DNA from: Prorocentrum cordatum
Taxonomy: Eukaryota > Sar > Dinophyceae > Prorocentrales > Prorocentraceae
Assembly: GCA_963575745.1 (NCBI GenBank)
Contig: CAUYUJ010016072.1
Coordinates: 298,501 to 362,500, forward strand
Reading direction: 5' to 3'
Length of the DNA: 64,000 nucleotides
The stretch's first letter is position 1; each line of letters begins with the position of its first letter. Positions 20,721-33,519 of the stretch are shown here, piece by piece. The notes beneath the pieces are model-generated. The model did not search any database. It saw nothing but the letters and a program-made list of their open reading frames with translations, and had not been told where the DNA came from. The position numbers and the translations under genes are program-made.

Positions 20721-23179
20721 GACCTCCACTGCTAGGGGGCCCCCCTGGCCGCGAAAAGTAGTTTCCGTTGAAAACGGGACTGCGATGCCCCCGGGGCATT
20801 CAAAAACAGCAAAACATCCCAGATGATTTTAAACCAAAAATATCGGACTTAGCTTTTCGCTCGGCCACTGCAGTTGTTTCTGTCCCCCAGTTTAGCACAG
20901 CGCGCGCGTCTTTCTGTTGGGGCCGCGACCACTGTTCGCGCCCATGTATGACATTTCTGACCCAAGCGAGCTACCATCTTCGGATTTTTCGCGTCGCCCA
21001 AACTACGAGATGCCACGTGACCTCGAGCGGCGCTCGCGCGAGCGCACGCTGTGCACTCTTTCAAAACTCGCGCATCAAACAGCTCATGCACGCCGTAGCT
21101 GCCAGCGTTAAGTTCTGAGCTGCCGCCCCGAATTTTCCCCGATGTATTGCGACGGCTACGTATTGATATATTGATTTATTAATACATGTATATATTTTTC
21201 CATGTGTATATATATATATATGCATTCAGGTTAGTTTTCTTTTTGGCGCCCATCGCGACCGCAAGCTTTTTGTCTGGGGGGCGATAGGGCTTTTGACGAC
21301 CTAATTGTTCTTAAGCGCGGATGAACGCTTCAACGATCAGTCCAGGTGGTTGCGGGGTTACGGGGAGGGGCGCGTTTGGAAATTCTGAAAGGTTCAAGAG
21401 GGTCTTGAAGGGTCGCGGGGCCGTCGTCACGCTCCCATAGGATGTTTTTGGGTCACGTGACATGTCGTGTCTCCTGCGCCCAGCAACCCGCGCGTCTCGG
21501 CCAGCGGAATCGACGCTTCGCGCGCGCGCCCATCGGGGGCGCCTCCTGCGCCCCTTGAAGTCGCTTGCGATCTCCTGAACAGCTTGCTGTTCTCCGGTGG
21601 TCCAGGGGCCGCCTTGGGCCCTCGTCGCCCGTCCGTCTTGTCTTGCTGTCTAGGGTCTCTCGCGCCGAAAAGTAGCCCCTCGACCTCGACCTTTTATTAT
21701 TTGTCCCCCTCCTCCTTTTCGGCTTTCTCCCCCTGCGTGCCGCGGCCGCTTGGGCCGTTCAGTCCACGGGGAATTCCACGCTCCACAGCAAACGTCGCGC
21801 ACGGGAACTGATGCGTCGCGTTCTCCGCCCCCCGCGCGCCACGGAGCGCCCGAATCGCAGACGGGGGCTTCTTTAAGTAGAATTGCCGAAAGGGGCAATG
21901 AGTGATCATCTGGCCAATATTGTATGCTCTGGCGATCTACGGGCTCTGAGCACGGACGCGCAAGGACCATGTCTTGCACAGGCGAAAGCGTGGCACACTA
22001 CAAAGAGACTCAACTAAATCTAAGATGGCACCTTCGTTGCGCCGTCGAATGATAGCATCGCGAGGCCACTGCAGCCGATCCCGGTTCCATGCTGTAAGCA
22101 CATTGAGCACCTGAAATTCGGATTATCTATATCGCAGAAGAAGAAGGGCGACATAATGCATCATCATGGCAGTGCCGTGCTGTCGACGAATTGCTGCAAT
22201 CTCGCACAGATGACCGGGCAACATATGCCATGCAGGTGCCGTGGATGATATTGCATCCCACGGCAGTGGGCGCAGTGCCATGCCAAAAGCTCGCGATGTC
22301 ATCGTCGCTAATTCGGTCAGCGCACTACGAATCGACATGCTCGGGGCTTGGAATCGGAGGACGCGCCGCCCCGCTCGGCCCCGCCGCGGGCAGCAGGAGC
22401 GTGGATCGCAGAGAGGTCGTGCACGTGCGAAGTAAATGCTGGAAAGGCGACGGCAGCAACGACCAGTGGGGGCCATCATTCCACATTCATACGGGCATCA
22501 TAGACTTGCATAAGTGTTATCAGCGATGAAAGATGCACGGGATGCATCGGGGCGGCGGCCGATATTATCTGCCCGGGGACAGCAGAAATTCCATGAAGCT
22601 TCCTCAGGGGGAGACAGTCAGATTGAATATGGCGAAACTCGACACGCTCACGATCTTGCACCAGCGAATGCGGTCTGATACTGTGAAACATAAGAAGCCC
22701 ATGAACATTTTAATTGATTCTAGTCTTCACGGAGGCTAGATGGCAGATTCAACTCGTAGATTCTCAAGGGGGCTTCGATTAGATTCTAGAAGGGTAAGAG
22801 ATCCATTTCTTTGCCGACATTGTAGATTCCATCGCGCAGACGGCGGCCCCCTTTGAGTTGCGCGTCGGCCCCCTCTGCGGCTTCGCGTTCATTCGTCGAC
22901 GCTTCCCTGTCTCGACTTTGGACTGCGCGGGCGCGGCGTCGAAGCTCACGAAGCTCGCGAGTGTGATCACTCTGGCGGTCGCCGAGGCGAGCTCCATGAA
23001 GTGGAGGGGGGTGCGAGGCGCGCCGCGCCCGATCAGGGCGCGGGGAAGCACGCGGCGAGCGCCCCTTTCGGCGGGCCAGATGAGTTGCAACAGGCTGTTT
23101 GTGATGCACGGACTACGAGGCTGGCTTTTGGCGTGCCCTGGTTGCCAGGGGCTGTATTTTTCTCACAGGCGCATTAGAG
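20720..23179. other. no gene seen
   Basis: Mixed-composition DNA with an AT-rich microsatellite at 21165-21222 (TATATATATATATGC). Short frames around 21470-21810 and 22190-22530 have no recognisable content. Confidence 0.45.
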
Positions 23180-26110
23180 TTGCCAGATCTCTTGCACATG
23201 TGCTTCAATGCCGCCGAAGAGGCGACTGTCTCTCTCCGGGAGCGGGCGCCGCGCGAACTTTTGCTCGAGGCGGTCGCCGCAGCACGCAGTCGCGAGAAGG
23301 ACAGACTCTGGACAATAACTTTCAAGAACGCGCCCCCCCACGGCAGGAGGGCCGCGAACGAGTGCAGCGGGCAGCGCGTCGACTGGCGATGGGAACATTT
23401 GGAAGAAACGCTATTCAGCATCAACGTGGTTCGGCAATCTTTGCGCAAGTATTTCGACCCAGCGGCCATAGGCGCATCGGCTGAGAGGGCGGCCCGCTGC
23501 CGAAAGGTCACGTTGCAGAAGGAGTGGTTCGAGGCCATGTCAATGACGGCCCATGTTCCCCTGATGGCCGCGGGCGGGGAAACGTCTTGGACGGGGGATT
23601 GCACCTGCAGCGGGCGCTTCAAGACTCGTATCAAGTTGCTTAGAAGGCTCGGGAAGACGAGATTGCATGCTGTCCTTGGATGGGCAGGCGAGGCGCCCAT
23701 TTTGCAGTCGGTCATGGCGCCAGCGCGTTCGATGGGTTTCGCTCGGCCACGTCGCAATCATGCCACCAGGTGCTTCTCGCTGTGGACGGCGTCACAGCGG
23801 GCAAGATGATGCAGATCAAGACCAACAGTACTGAACGATGGTGCAGCGAGGTTTCGGACAGGCTTGACGTCTGGAACCGCGTGCAGCGCAAGGTCGCCGG
23901 CGCGTTCGCCGAGCATTTCGGCTTCGACGCGGGCGCGGGGGAACGGTGGTGGGCGGTCAACAACTTTCCCCGAACTGCTCCGGGTGTCCACTGGCCATCG
24001 TTTAAAGGGGCCTCGGGAAATTCTGATCCTGAAACGCTCGCCCCGCGGAGACGCGCGATGCCGCGCAATGTTTGCCAGCAGTGCGCCGGTGAGGTTTTCG
24101 CGGCCAGAACGGCCCGCCACTTTTCGACGTTTGGTCTTTTGCGATGGTTTAACCAGGTCCGGTGGAAATTGATGGCCGTTCAGGTGCGCGCGCGGGGGGG
24201 GGGGCGGCTTCCATGAGTGGGGCAATGTCGAGAGCAAGCCTGCCGCGCACCGCGCGTGCTTTTCGTTGTTCGATCGCTCCGCGTCGGCCCCTGCGAAATT
24301 GGAAGCTTTTGGGGGCGCCGCTGCAGAGAGCCCACGCAAGCTTCGTGACTACCCAGAGGCATTCCATGAAGTTCGAAGCTGAGCATTGACAAATTGCGTC
24401 GGTTGGATCATCGAGGCCGAGCTCAAGCAGACGAGGGGCGCAGTCACCCGAAACTTCACCTACGCGAAGACAGCTGTTGCGCGTGCAATTCCGCGCAAGT
24501 TGCAGACCCTGGCCACATTGGACGGCCATCGAGCACAGCGGGGGCTGGCGCAGCATTGGTCTGACCAAGATCACTGGTTCACGCAGCGCAGGGAGACGAG
24601 GCCCCCCGTCTCACTCTAGCGCAGAGACACGAGGAGGTCGGCTAATAGATAAGTCGAGGGTGTCCTTCAAGTTCGGGGGTGATGCGTCCTTCCTCGCTAT
24701 GCCATCGCCCCTTCCCAAACCCCCTCTACGCTACGCCATGGCGCCTTTGTTTATCAGCAAGTTTGCGTTCTCGCGTCTCTGCCCCAGGTCTACCAGTGCA
24801 GCGCCGCAGATTAATCTGAGGACGTCTCCGCGTTGCAAGGCGCGATCGCGGCTTGGGGGGCTCAGGAGAAGCGCGCTGATAAGGCTGGCGGCGTTCACTT
24901 CACCCCGGAAGCGCGTCTCATGACCACGTACTTCAAGGACAAGTTGGACAGAGGATGCGTTCTGAGCATGCCTCGGGCTATCTGGGATTCGCCGCCAAAT
25001 TTTGATGGCGAGTCGATGGCAAGTCTTTTTTCTTCCGATTTGGTCGAGGTTATGCTTGGCCCAGACACTATGGCGAGCCATGGCGAGCCATGCCATCTAT
25101 GGCAGCAAGCATATTACGAAGTTATCGACGCCAGACCTGAGGCCGAGCGACAGCTGAGGATTGGGCACATTGCGAGGCCGTGGACTTGTTCGATGGCCCC
25201 GCGGTGTCTCGGCACGTCGCGCTTGGCATCGCGCGCGTTGATCTCCAGTGCACAGCGCAGACCGCCTGACATATTTCATGGAGCCATTCGTCGGGTGGAA
25301 TGTCGGCGAGTTCAATCGCAAAGTCGACTTCCTGCCTTCGCCAGCGCCGGGAGCAACAGGGGTTCCTATTCTTCGCCCTGAACTCCCCGAAGAAGACGGC
25401 GCCATCGCGGCTGCAGGTGGCGATGCGAACGAGCCGAACATCCCGACCCCAGAGGCCCGCTATTTCGCCGAGCAGGCGATGGACATGATGGCGTTCTCCG
25501 TTTGCGACGTTCACGCGCCCTTCTTTAGCTTGCCAGATGCGAGCGGCATGTCCATGGCCGAGCTTGTCGGGGCAGGCATTCTGGTCCTGGTTGCGAGAGG
25601 CCCTTACTTGATATGCGATCAGGAGACCCCGCGCCCTTCGGTCGCATGGATAAGCTTTAACTGGCGAGAGCCCTCTTGCGCAAAGGCTGGGCGCCGCAAT
25701 CAGATGTGCCCTGGCAGCTTGTGCAAGGTGCTCATGTGTTCTTGACAGACGTCGTGAAACGACTCAAGATGCATTGGTTTTGCCTTGCAAGTTCGGATGA
25801 TATCTGTGAGCGACAAGCAGATTTCTATTTTATCGGTCAGTATGCGACAAAGTCTTCCTACAGTTGCAGGCTGTGCACGAAGGACGCGAGGAGCACTGTC
25901 GTGGTGGATGTACTGTGCACTGCGGACGGCATCTTCAAGGATAAATTCAGAGGGCTGAAGGACGATGGCATGGTGGGTCATTTTGAGGACGACGACGGCC
26001 CAGAGAGCGACGTGGAGTTGGAGGCGCCTGCGCTTCCAGAAGCCATTCCGATTGCACCGCTTCCAGCCATGATGCCCGACGTGCAGTCGCCCCCTGCGGT
26101 CATCCGCTAA
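23180..26110 (+). pseudogene. large decayed protein-coding region, family not recognised
   Basis: Protein-like segments with balanced amino-acid use follow one another on the plus strand in changing frames: 23180-23700 (LLHMCFNAAEEATVSLRERA..; DWRWEHLEETLFSINVVRQ), 23760-24170 (HQVLLAVDGVTAGKMMQIK), 24210-24385 (HEWGNVESKPAAHRACFSLF), 24390-24570, 24833-25130 (FTPEARLMTTYFKDKLDRG), 25270-25670 (EPFVGWNVGEFNRKVDFLP) and 25676-26110 (QLVQGAHVFLTDVVKRLKMH), which ends in a stop. At least five frame changes are needed to join them. No reverse transcriptase, transposase or other motif is recognised. The last part has several Cys (YSCRLCTKDARS). Either a pseudogene, or a gene whose introns I could not place; the former seems likelier. 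Confidence 0.4.
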
Positions 26111-26875
26111 GATCGGACAAAGCACGAGGCATTCTTCAATCATTTCACCCATCCCAGTGGGCAGAGGCGCGCCTACACCTACTGTGGCTATCATGATGGA
26201 TGGTGTCCAAGACGAGAACCACATATGCGCCTACTTGATTGCTCGGGCGTGGATGGGCCCCATCATGCTTCCCGACAGCGGCGGGGACAGCCCGCGCCCT
26301 GGACTTCGAGCCGGCCGCGTAGGAGGTGGCGCGCATGCGTTGTATCTTGGACGTTTGAAACATCATCGCGATACGTTTGAGGCTCGGTGTGAGCTCATGA
26401 TTCGAGAATGTTCAATGCCGTCATGGATTATTCGCAGTAATCACAGGGCCGCCCTCTGTCTCTCTGTCCACCCTGCTGACATGTCACCAGTTTGCTTATC
26501 TTGCTCGCCCGCTCCCTGCACCTCGCACTTGCCAGTCAGCATTGCAATTGCTGCCACCACCTTCCATACTCGTCATCCGCACCATTATAACCACCATCAT
26601 CTTCACCACCATCACTACCAGCATCGCCCCCATCTCACCAGTCAGGAGATGAGTGCCCGAAGCAATTCTTTACGCTTCGCGTATCCCCACCAGCCCATCT
26701 CAAAACAGCAACTCTTGCGAAGCATGCCGACAATCGTGTTTTTCAGGCGTGTTTCCGCCTGCCCCCGCATATCTCCCCTGTTCTTCCTTCCTCCCGCCTC
26801 CTTGTACATCCTCCTTGTGGTGGGAGCGGGAGAAGGACGAGGCGGAGGAGGAGGGAGAGAAAGCGCTCCTCGTGG
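26111..26875. other. no gene seen; CAT-rich stretch and a dispersed segment
   Basis: 26575-26640 is rich in CACCAT. The segment ACGCTTCGCGTATCCCCACC (about 26669-26688) recurs at 30642-30661 as part of a composite-repeat head. Confidence 0.5.
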
Positions 26876-27352
26876 TTTGAGTCGTTTGGGGTTTCTCGTC
26901 CTGGTGTGAGTCGTTCGGGCCCTTCTTCCTGGTGTGAGTCGTTCGGGCTCTTCGTGGTGTGAGTCGTTCGGGCTCTTCGTCCTGGTGTGAGTCGTTCGGG
27001 CTTCTCGTGGTGTGAGTTGTTCGGGCCCCTCATCCTGGTGTGAGTCGTTCGGGCCCCTCCTCCTGGTGTGACTCGTTCGGGCTCCTCGTGGTGTGAGTCG
27101 TTCGGGGCCCTCGTCGTGGTGTGAGTCGTTCGGGCTCCTCGTGGTGTGAGTCGTTCGGGCGCCTCGTCCTGGTGTGAGTCGTTCGGGCCCCTCCTTCTGG
27201 TGTGAGTCGTTCGGGCTCTTCGTGGTGTGAGTCGTTCGGGCCCCGTCGTCCTGGTGTGAGTCGTTCGGGCTCCTCGTGGTGTGAGTCGTTCGGGCTCTTC
27301 GTGGTGTGAGTCGTTCCGGCCCCTCGTCCTGGTGTGAGTCGTTCGGGCTCCT
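26876..27352. repeat. 24/27-bp minisatellite
   Basis: About 19 units of GGTGTGAGTCGTTCGGG plus a variable CTCTTCGT or CCCCTCGTCCT spacer. Two spacer lengths alternate irregularly. Confidence 0.92.
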
Positions 27353-27354
27353 CG

Positions 27355-27595
27355 TGGGGCCTCTCGGGGGCCTCTTGGAGCCTCTTGGGGCCTCTTGGGG
27401 GCCTCTTGGGCGCCTCTTGGGGGCCTCTTGGGAACCTCTTGGGGCCTCTTGGGGCCTCTTGGGGGCCTCTTGGGGGCCTCTTGGGGGCTTCTTGGGGCCT
27501 CTTGGGGGCCTCTTGGGGGCCTCTTGGAGGCCTCTTGAGAGCCTCCTGGGGGCCTCTTGGGGCCATCTTGGGGCCTCTGGCGACCTCCTCAGAAG
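27355..27595. repeat. 12-bp (CCTCTTGGGGG)n array
   Basis: The cleanest stretch of the CCTCTTGG word in the window, with units of 11-12 bp. Two diverged hairpin-core remnants follow at about 27620-27680 and 27700-27745 (AAATCGATGATTTT and AAATCAATGATTTT). Confidence 0.88.
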
Positions 27596-27874
27596 CGCCA
27601 ATGAGCGCTGCCCCCTGAGAAGGACAAAAGGAGCCCAAAATCTTTTGTAAAATCGATGATTTTGCTATGAAGGAAGAGGAGCGCTGCCCCCTCAGAAGGC
27701 CAAGATGGGGCCGAAACCGTAGTTAAATCAATGATTTTGGTTTCAAAGAAGAGGAGAGGTTTTTTTCTCCGCCCTCCCGTCGGGGGCAGAATCCTCGTGA
27801 GGGGTGTCGTTTTTGAGCCCTCCCAGGAGTCGAAACGGACCCCCCTGACGACCCGCGGCCCCGTCTCTCCAGGC

Positions 27875-27992
27875 CCAGGGGGAGGGGGTAGGGGGAGGGG
27901 TAAACCCCTCCCCGAAGGGGAAGAAGGGGGTTGAGGACAGAGCGGGCTCTCTAAACCACTCACGCCCAAAGGGCTGGTGGGATTTCTCATTG
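27875..27992. repeat. two-hairpin tail element, copy 1
   Basis: GGGGAGGGG-TAAA-CCCCTCCCC forms a stem with a 4-nt loop. About 50 bp later CCACTCACGCCC..GGGCTGGTGG forms a second stem. The same arrangement recurs at 31495-31625 and, diverged, at 43700-43805. Confidence 0.7.
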
Positions 27993-28394
27993 CGTTCTTG
28001 CTGGAAGCACGGAAAATCTAGGTGAACCCATGTCGGGCACTCGTCTAGGGTGTTTCTTGTAGTCTGCGCGTCTTGTGCCGGGCCCGCGATCAACTTCGTT
28101 ATCTTCGTGGCCGCCAACGCCGCCGCCCTCGCAGCCGCCATCACCATCTACATGTGCTTGCGTAGTGGGTGCCTCCGTGCTGGGCACATGCCCGCTGGCT
28201 CGTCGAAGGTCCTCAGATCCCTCAGATCCCAGCGTCGCCATTCACTTACATTTACACAGCAGCACATAACACAGTGGGCGTGCCCTGAAACCATCTTGGA
28301 GCCATCTTGGGACTCGCGGGCGGCCGCGCGGGCGCCGGGGATCTTCGGGGGCACCAGACAACGACGACGAACACGTTTCGGCATCTTCGGTCGA

Positions 28395-28590
28395 CCGATG
28401 CGCCGCCGATGTCCCGCCGCTGTCCCGCCGATGCCCCACCGCTGTCCCGCCGCTGCCCCGCCGTTGTCCCGCCGCCGCCCCGCCGCTGTCCCGCCGCTGT
28501 CCCGCCGCTGTCCCGCCGCTGCCCCGCCGCTGCCCCGCCGCTGCCCCGCCGCCGCCCCGCCGCCGCACCGCCGCCGCCCGCCCGGCATCG
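28395..28590. repeat. 12-bp minisatellite (CCGCCGCTGTCC)n
   Basis: About 16 units, drifting to CCGCCGCCGCAC at the right end. Confidence 0.92.
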
Positions 28591-30160
28591 CCGTGCGACG
28601 TCGAGGCCCAGGGCGCGATAACGGCGGCCCCAGGGCCCCAAAGCCCAGGATCCGACGCCCCAACGGCGGACAACTGTAGATAGCAACCGTGCATAGCCAT
28701 TGTGGCGTCAAGGTCAAAGTTCGGCTAGGGGTTTGAGCCTTACTTGCGTTGCACTGGATGTCAAGGTCTGCAGCAGACGTCGTCAGTACCTCTAGTGAGG
28801 ATTAGCATGATATCTTTCCGCGCCCCACGCTCGAAGAGATGACGTCGGGCCTGGAGAGCGCGGTGACGAGCCGTTCTGGAAAGCGACTTGGAGGAGGATC
28901 AGGCGCGCCCCCTTGCGTCCGATAGAGTAGGCGCGTTTGAAGAGCCAGAGCCACCGAGAAAGCCCGCGCTCTTTCTCGCCCTCCACTCGCTCCCGCCTGA
29001 GACTTCCTCGCAATCGAGCCAGGGAACGGTCTTGGGGCCTTGGGCCTCTTGGGGCCGTGGGCACCTCGGCCGCGCGCATCATGTCCCACGCGTGCATCGG
29101 CGCCCGCTGCGACCGTGGATGTCTCGGAACGGGTGCCTCGGTTACCCGACATCTGCCCTCTCGCGCCATCGCGCGCGGCCCTCGGGCCGCCGCGCGGGGC
29201 CGATGGGCCCCGGCTGACCGGGCGCGGCCTGGCCATTTCCGCAGCCTCTGTGACGCCTCCGGTTTCCTCGGCCGGCCCGTGGGAGGCCCGCCTCGCCCTG
29301 GGCGCCGCGGGCGTCGTCGGGGAGGCCAGGCGCCCGTCGGAGCTCGCGAGGGGGAACCGCGCGCGCGAACGCGCACGCCGAGGGGCAGGGCATCCTCCGC
29401 GCGGGCGCGGGCCCTGCTGGATTGCAAATGGACGTTTAGCCGCCCTCCGTGCGCCGCGTGGCGACTTGGCAGACACGCATGCACTTTGCGTCCGGCGTTT
29501 GCAGGGCATTCCGGAAGTTTCGGTGCGCGGGGTCAACGATTGCGGGGCGGTTCGTTACGGCGTCGCGCAGCAGGCGCGGCTGGACAACGAACAATGCCTT
29601 CGATCGCGTACTTTTTGACACTCCCACGGCCGAGGTCTGAAACACCAGAAAAAAACAATGTGAAAACATCAGCAATTCCATGATCGGAGTGTGCGGCATC
29701 CACAATTACCGCGAAGGCCTTACGACAGGTGCGGCCGACCCTGAAGGCCGGATTTCCCCCGGGATCCCCCGCTGGCGACCCCCTGGGCCAGGGGAGGGGG
29801 CGGTGTTCTGACCCGGCTCCTCCCCCACCGCCACCCCTACCCCTTCGCCCCCCCTTCCCCCAGGACCCCTTTTGCAGGGACGGGATCTCAAGGGAAGGGA
29901 GAGTCGGCTCAATTGCGACATTGCTCTCTTGTTCCTCAATTCCGTCGCGATTGAGGACGACCACGATGACGACGACGACTGCGTCATCCACACGCCAAAA
30001 CGTCGGCGAACTCCTATGGGAAGCGGTCAGATGAGGAGCTGAGCGAGGAGGAAGGAAAAGGATGCGGATAGAGGGAAGGATGAAAGCAGAAGGGCGCGGA
30101 AAAGGGAAAGGATGAGAAGGACCGACCACGATGCATATCTGAAACATTGTAGGAGGGGGA
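28591..30160. other. no supported gene
   Basis: GC-rich DNA with long frames on both strands that lack domains. A weak spliced-leader-like word occurs at 28691-28712 (see findings). Confidence 0.4.
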
Positions 30161-30325
30161 CGGCGACGAGCAGCAGCAGCAGCAGCAGCGGCAGCAGCAG
30201 CAGCGGCAGCAGGAGCAGTAAATATGGGGACGGGGGAAAGCGAGGAGGAGAAGCAAGGTGGAGGGGGAGGGGAAGGAGGAGGAGGAGGAGCAGCAGCAGC
30301 AGCAGCAGCAGAAGCAACACCTCCC
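30161..30325. repeat. AGC and GGA triplet arrays
   Basis: (AGC)n with GGC variants at about 30165-30215 and (GGA)/(AGC) runs at 30265-30315. Encoded Ser/Gln/Glu runs are artefacts. Confidence 0.8.
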
Positions 30326-30639
30326 CCATCCATCATCCCAACTTCCAGTCCATCATTCTCCCATCCCTCCTTCTTTCCGCACACCCAGTCCCTCCATCTT
30401 CCAAACATCCCATGTCTTGTCTTCTCAACGCGGGGCCCCCAGAAGCCCCGACCCTTTCCACAGGGGTGTGCTTCTCATCTTGGGTCGTTTCTGGCAGTGT
30501 CTTGGGGCCCGGGGAGGGCCCAAAACGTCCGTCGATATCAGAGCGTGAATTACCTCCCCCGCTTTCGCTTCCAGGCAAAACCAAGTCGTACCACGCGCCT
30601 CCTCGTCAAGCGGCCTGACCAGTACAGGCTGCAATTGTT

Positions 30640-31480
30640 GACGCTTCGCGTATCCCCACCAGCCCATCCAGAAACGATGCTCAGGGGAGTTGAGGTGATC
30701 AGGGAAGTCGGGGAGCATGCAGAATAACAAAGGGCGGGGGAAGCTGTCACAGACCCCGAGAGGGGGAGGATGGAAGAGGAGTCGTCGTCGTCGTCGTCGT
30801 CGTCGGAGGAGGAGGAGGAGGAGGAGGGGGAAGAGGAGGAGGAGGAGGAGGAGGAGGAGGACGGAGAAGGAGGAAGAATCGGAGGAGGAGGAGGAGGAGG
30901 GGAAGGAGCTTCTTGGGGGTCTTTTGAGGGCCTCTTGGAGGGCTTTTTGGGCGCCTTGGGGCATCTTGGGCGCCTCTTGGGACCCTCTTGAGGCGCTCTG
31001 GGGAGCCTTCGGGGCGCTTTTGGGGCCATCTTGGAGGGAGTCGATCAAACAAGAGGGGGGGTTTAATTAGCGTCCCCCCTCGGAAGCCCCTAAAATCGCC
31101 TCTTGGACCCCTCTTGGAACGCTCTTGGAGTGCTCTTGGGCGCTCTTGGGGCCGTCTTGGGGCTCTTTTGGGGCTCTCTTGGGGCCCTCTTGGGCCATCT
31201 TGGAGCCATCTCCAGGCCTCGGATGGCCATCGGAAGCGAAAAGGCGAGAAAGCAAAAATCATTGATTTTCCTTAGGTTTTGGGACGATTTTGGCCTCTTC
31301 GGGGCCTCCTTGGGGAGCTGTTTGGCCACTTGGAGTTATCTTGGGGCCGTCTTTGGGCTTCTTGGAACCATCTTAGGAGCCATCGTGAGCGATCTTGCGC
31401 TATCTTGAGCCATCTTGGAGCTCATCTTGGGTTCTCTGAGGCGCTCTTGGAGCCGTCTTGGGCCATCTTGGACGCTCTAA
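30640..31480. repeat. composite repeat with head, TCG/GGA triplets, body and core
   Basis: The head (ACGCTTCGCGTATCCCCACC .. GTCACAGACC) is followed by (GTC)n/(GGA)n at 30780-30905, a CTTGG-rich body to about 31480, and a hairpin-core copy at 31229-31310 with inner palindrome AAAATCATTGATTTT. Same order of parts as at 20240 and 42590. Confidence 0.7.
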
Positions 31481-31494
31481 CTACCCGCGGCCCC

Positions 31495-31625
31495 CCCCGT
31501 CCAGGTCCAGGGGAGGGGGTAGGGGGAGGGGTAAACCCCTCCCCAAGGGGGAAGAGGGAGGGGTGGAAGAGGATCTGCTCTAGACCACCTACGCCCAGAG
31601 GGCTGGTGGGATTTGGCATCGTTTG
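31495..31625. repeat. two-hairpin tail element, copy 2
   Basis: Closest match to 27875-27992: GGGGGAGGGG-TAAA-CCCCTCCCC, then ACCACC..GCCC-AGA-GGGC..GGTGG and the ending GGTGGGATTT. Confidence 0.75.
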
Positions 31626-33241
31626 GTATCTCTTGGAAGCGAGGGTGGTCAAAAGCGAGGGAGGTTTGTTTTCCACCTAGATATGCTTGTGGGGTCCGCT
31701 GCCCCCGCACGCATCTCCTGGTCCCTCCAGTCCCTCCAGGGCTTGCGTGGGGGAGGGGCGGGCCCCGGCTGCGCCCCGCCCCTCTCGTAAGGAGCCCCTG
31801 GGAGGGCGGCGCGCCCAGGAGAGCCAGGAGGTCTGCAGCAGCCCTGCGGGCGACGCCCAGGACCGGCCCCCCGCCCCCGCGCAGCAGGTCGGCTCCTCCT
31901 TCGGTCGGGAGGAGGGTGGAGGAGGTGAGACCAGAGAGGCGAGAGGAGGGAGCAGGAGGGAGGAGGGTGAGGAGGGGGGGGCGTCAGGAGGGTGAGGGTA
32001 GGATCAGCGGTGAGGAAGGTGAGGAGGGTGAGGAGGGTGAGGGATGGGGGAGAATCAGGGAGGAGGAGGGTAGGAGGAGGAGGAGGGAGAGGACGAGGTT
32101 GGGGAGAGAGACCAGGCCACGCAGGGGCACGGTGATAATCGCGCTTCGCGCAGCGCGAAGCGTGAAGTCGGTTGACCTAAGACACGCGATGGACGAGTGC
32201 AGACGTGGAAGTGTTCCAGAGTACGGAGGGAAGGTTTGAGGGAGCGTTGGCCATGCATGGGGGACGCACGGGTGGGGATGGACGAAGGATCCAGCGCGGA
32301 CTTGGCTGCAGAAGGAACAAGAAGAAGGACAGAGAAAAGGCTCTGGCCAGCCCTCTGCCCGAGCAGGGGTGGAAGCGAACCGTGCCTCCACGAGGGCCGC
32401 GGCCGCGTGGGATCCGTTGCCAAGGGCATCGCCGAGCCGCGGCCGCGGCCGCGCTCTGCGAGGCGTGCCCGCGGCCTTCGCAATCAGGCGCCCCGACCGC
32501 CGCACCTGCTGCTGATCGTAGCCTTCCAGATTCCTCTCCCTGGCGGCGTTGCCCCTCCCGCGCCCCGCAGCATCGCCGCGCGCGCGCGCCAAACCGCCCC
32601 GGGCAGGACGCGCGCCGCTCGCCGGGCACGACGCCCGCCGGGAGCCCCCAGACGTTGGGGTCAAGCAGGCCCCGGCAAGCCGCCCCGCTCTGTGCCGCTC
32701 TTCTGCGGGAGCCCAGGATGGGAGTGTGAGGACCAGCGAGGGCGGGGGGGCAGCCTGGCCAGGGCCATGGAATCTCCCATATCTCATGCCTCATGCCCTC
32801 ACCTCTTTCTTCTTCGTCCGACGCATCCGCTGGACCCCCTATCGTCCGCGCACGTGCGTGGGGCCACGATGCGACCCCCCTCCTCTTCTGTGCAACGGCG
32901 TCGCGGCAAATCAGGTTTTGCTCGCAGCGCCAAGCGGCTCGGCGCGGTCGGACTACGGCGAGCCGCGTGGCTGGCTGATTGCGTTCGTCCAGGACGAAAC
33001 ATAATCTCTGCTTGAGCATGCATTTTCTGAGGACCGTGTGGACCTTTGGGGTCGGCGTTGTGGCCCCCTGCCTCCTTAGACTCCCCCCCCGCGGCTTCTA
33101 AGAAGGCAGCCCCCCCACGCGCCACGCCGCCAATGTCGTGTGGACGCGGCGGCGACCCTGGCGCGGGCGTGCATTCTTGAACACCGCCATGACAGAACGA
33201 GCGGCGATATCGGAAATCCCCGATCGATCAAGGTTGCTCTG
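31626..33241. other. no supported gene; GAGG-rich tract and a palindrome
   Basis: 31900-32100 is degenerate GGAGG/GAGGGT. At 32139-32159 lies GCGCTTCGCGCAGCGCGAAGC, a self-complementary word that recurs, longer, at 33630. The long frames at 32180-33020 on both strands have no recognisable domain. Confidence 0.4.
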
Positions 33242-33341
33242 AGGAGGAGGAGGAGGAGGAGGAGGAGGAGGAGGAGGAGGAGGAGGAGGAGGAGGGGGAG
33301 GAGGGGGAGGAGGAGGAGGAGGAGGAGGAGGAGGAGGAGGA
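33242..33341. repeat. (GGA)n triplet array
   Basis: About 33 GGA units with two GGG interruptions. Confidence 0.95.
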
Positions 33342-33519
33342 TAGTTCACGGGGTTTCCCAGAAACAAGCGCACATCTCATCACGACTCACTCTCCGGCCG
33401 TGGCGAAATCGGTGAGTCTCTCGCAGCAGAGTGGGTCACGGATCTGAGCCACGACGGCAATACCCAAGGAGAGGTTGAGTAGCGAAGCCTCTATTTTCAA
33501 GGGTTCCCTCGAGGGCGCG

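Noticed and set aside
26642-27601. 319-codon minus-strand frame with repeated RTTHTR/NDSH phrases
   Set aside because: It is the translation of the 24/27-bp minisatellite and the CCTCTTGG array.
28937-29683. 248-codon Arg/Gly/Ala-rich frame
   Set aside because: Opposing frames of similar length exist on the other strand and no domain or codon signature is present.
32177-33019. Overlapping frames of about 270-280 codons on both strands
   Set aside because: GC-rich composition keeps all frames open; nothing recognisable.
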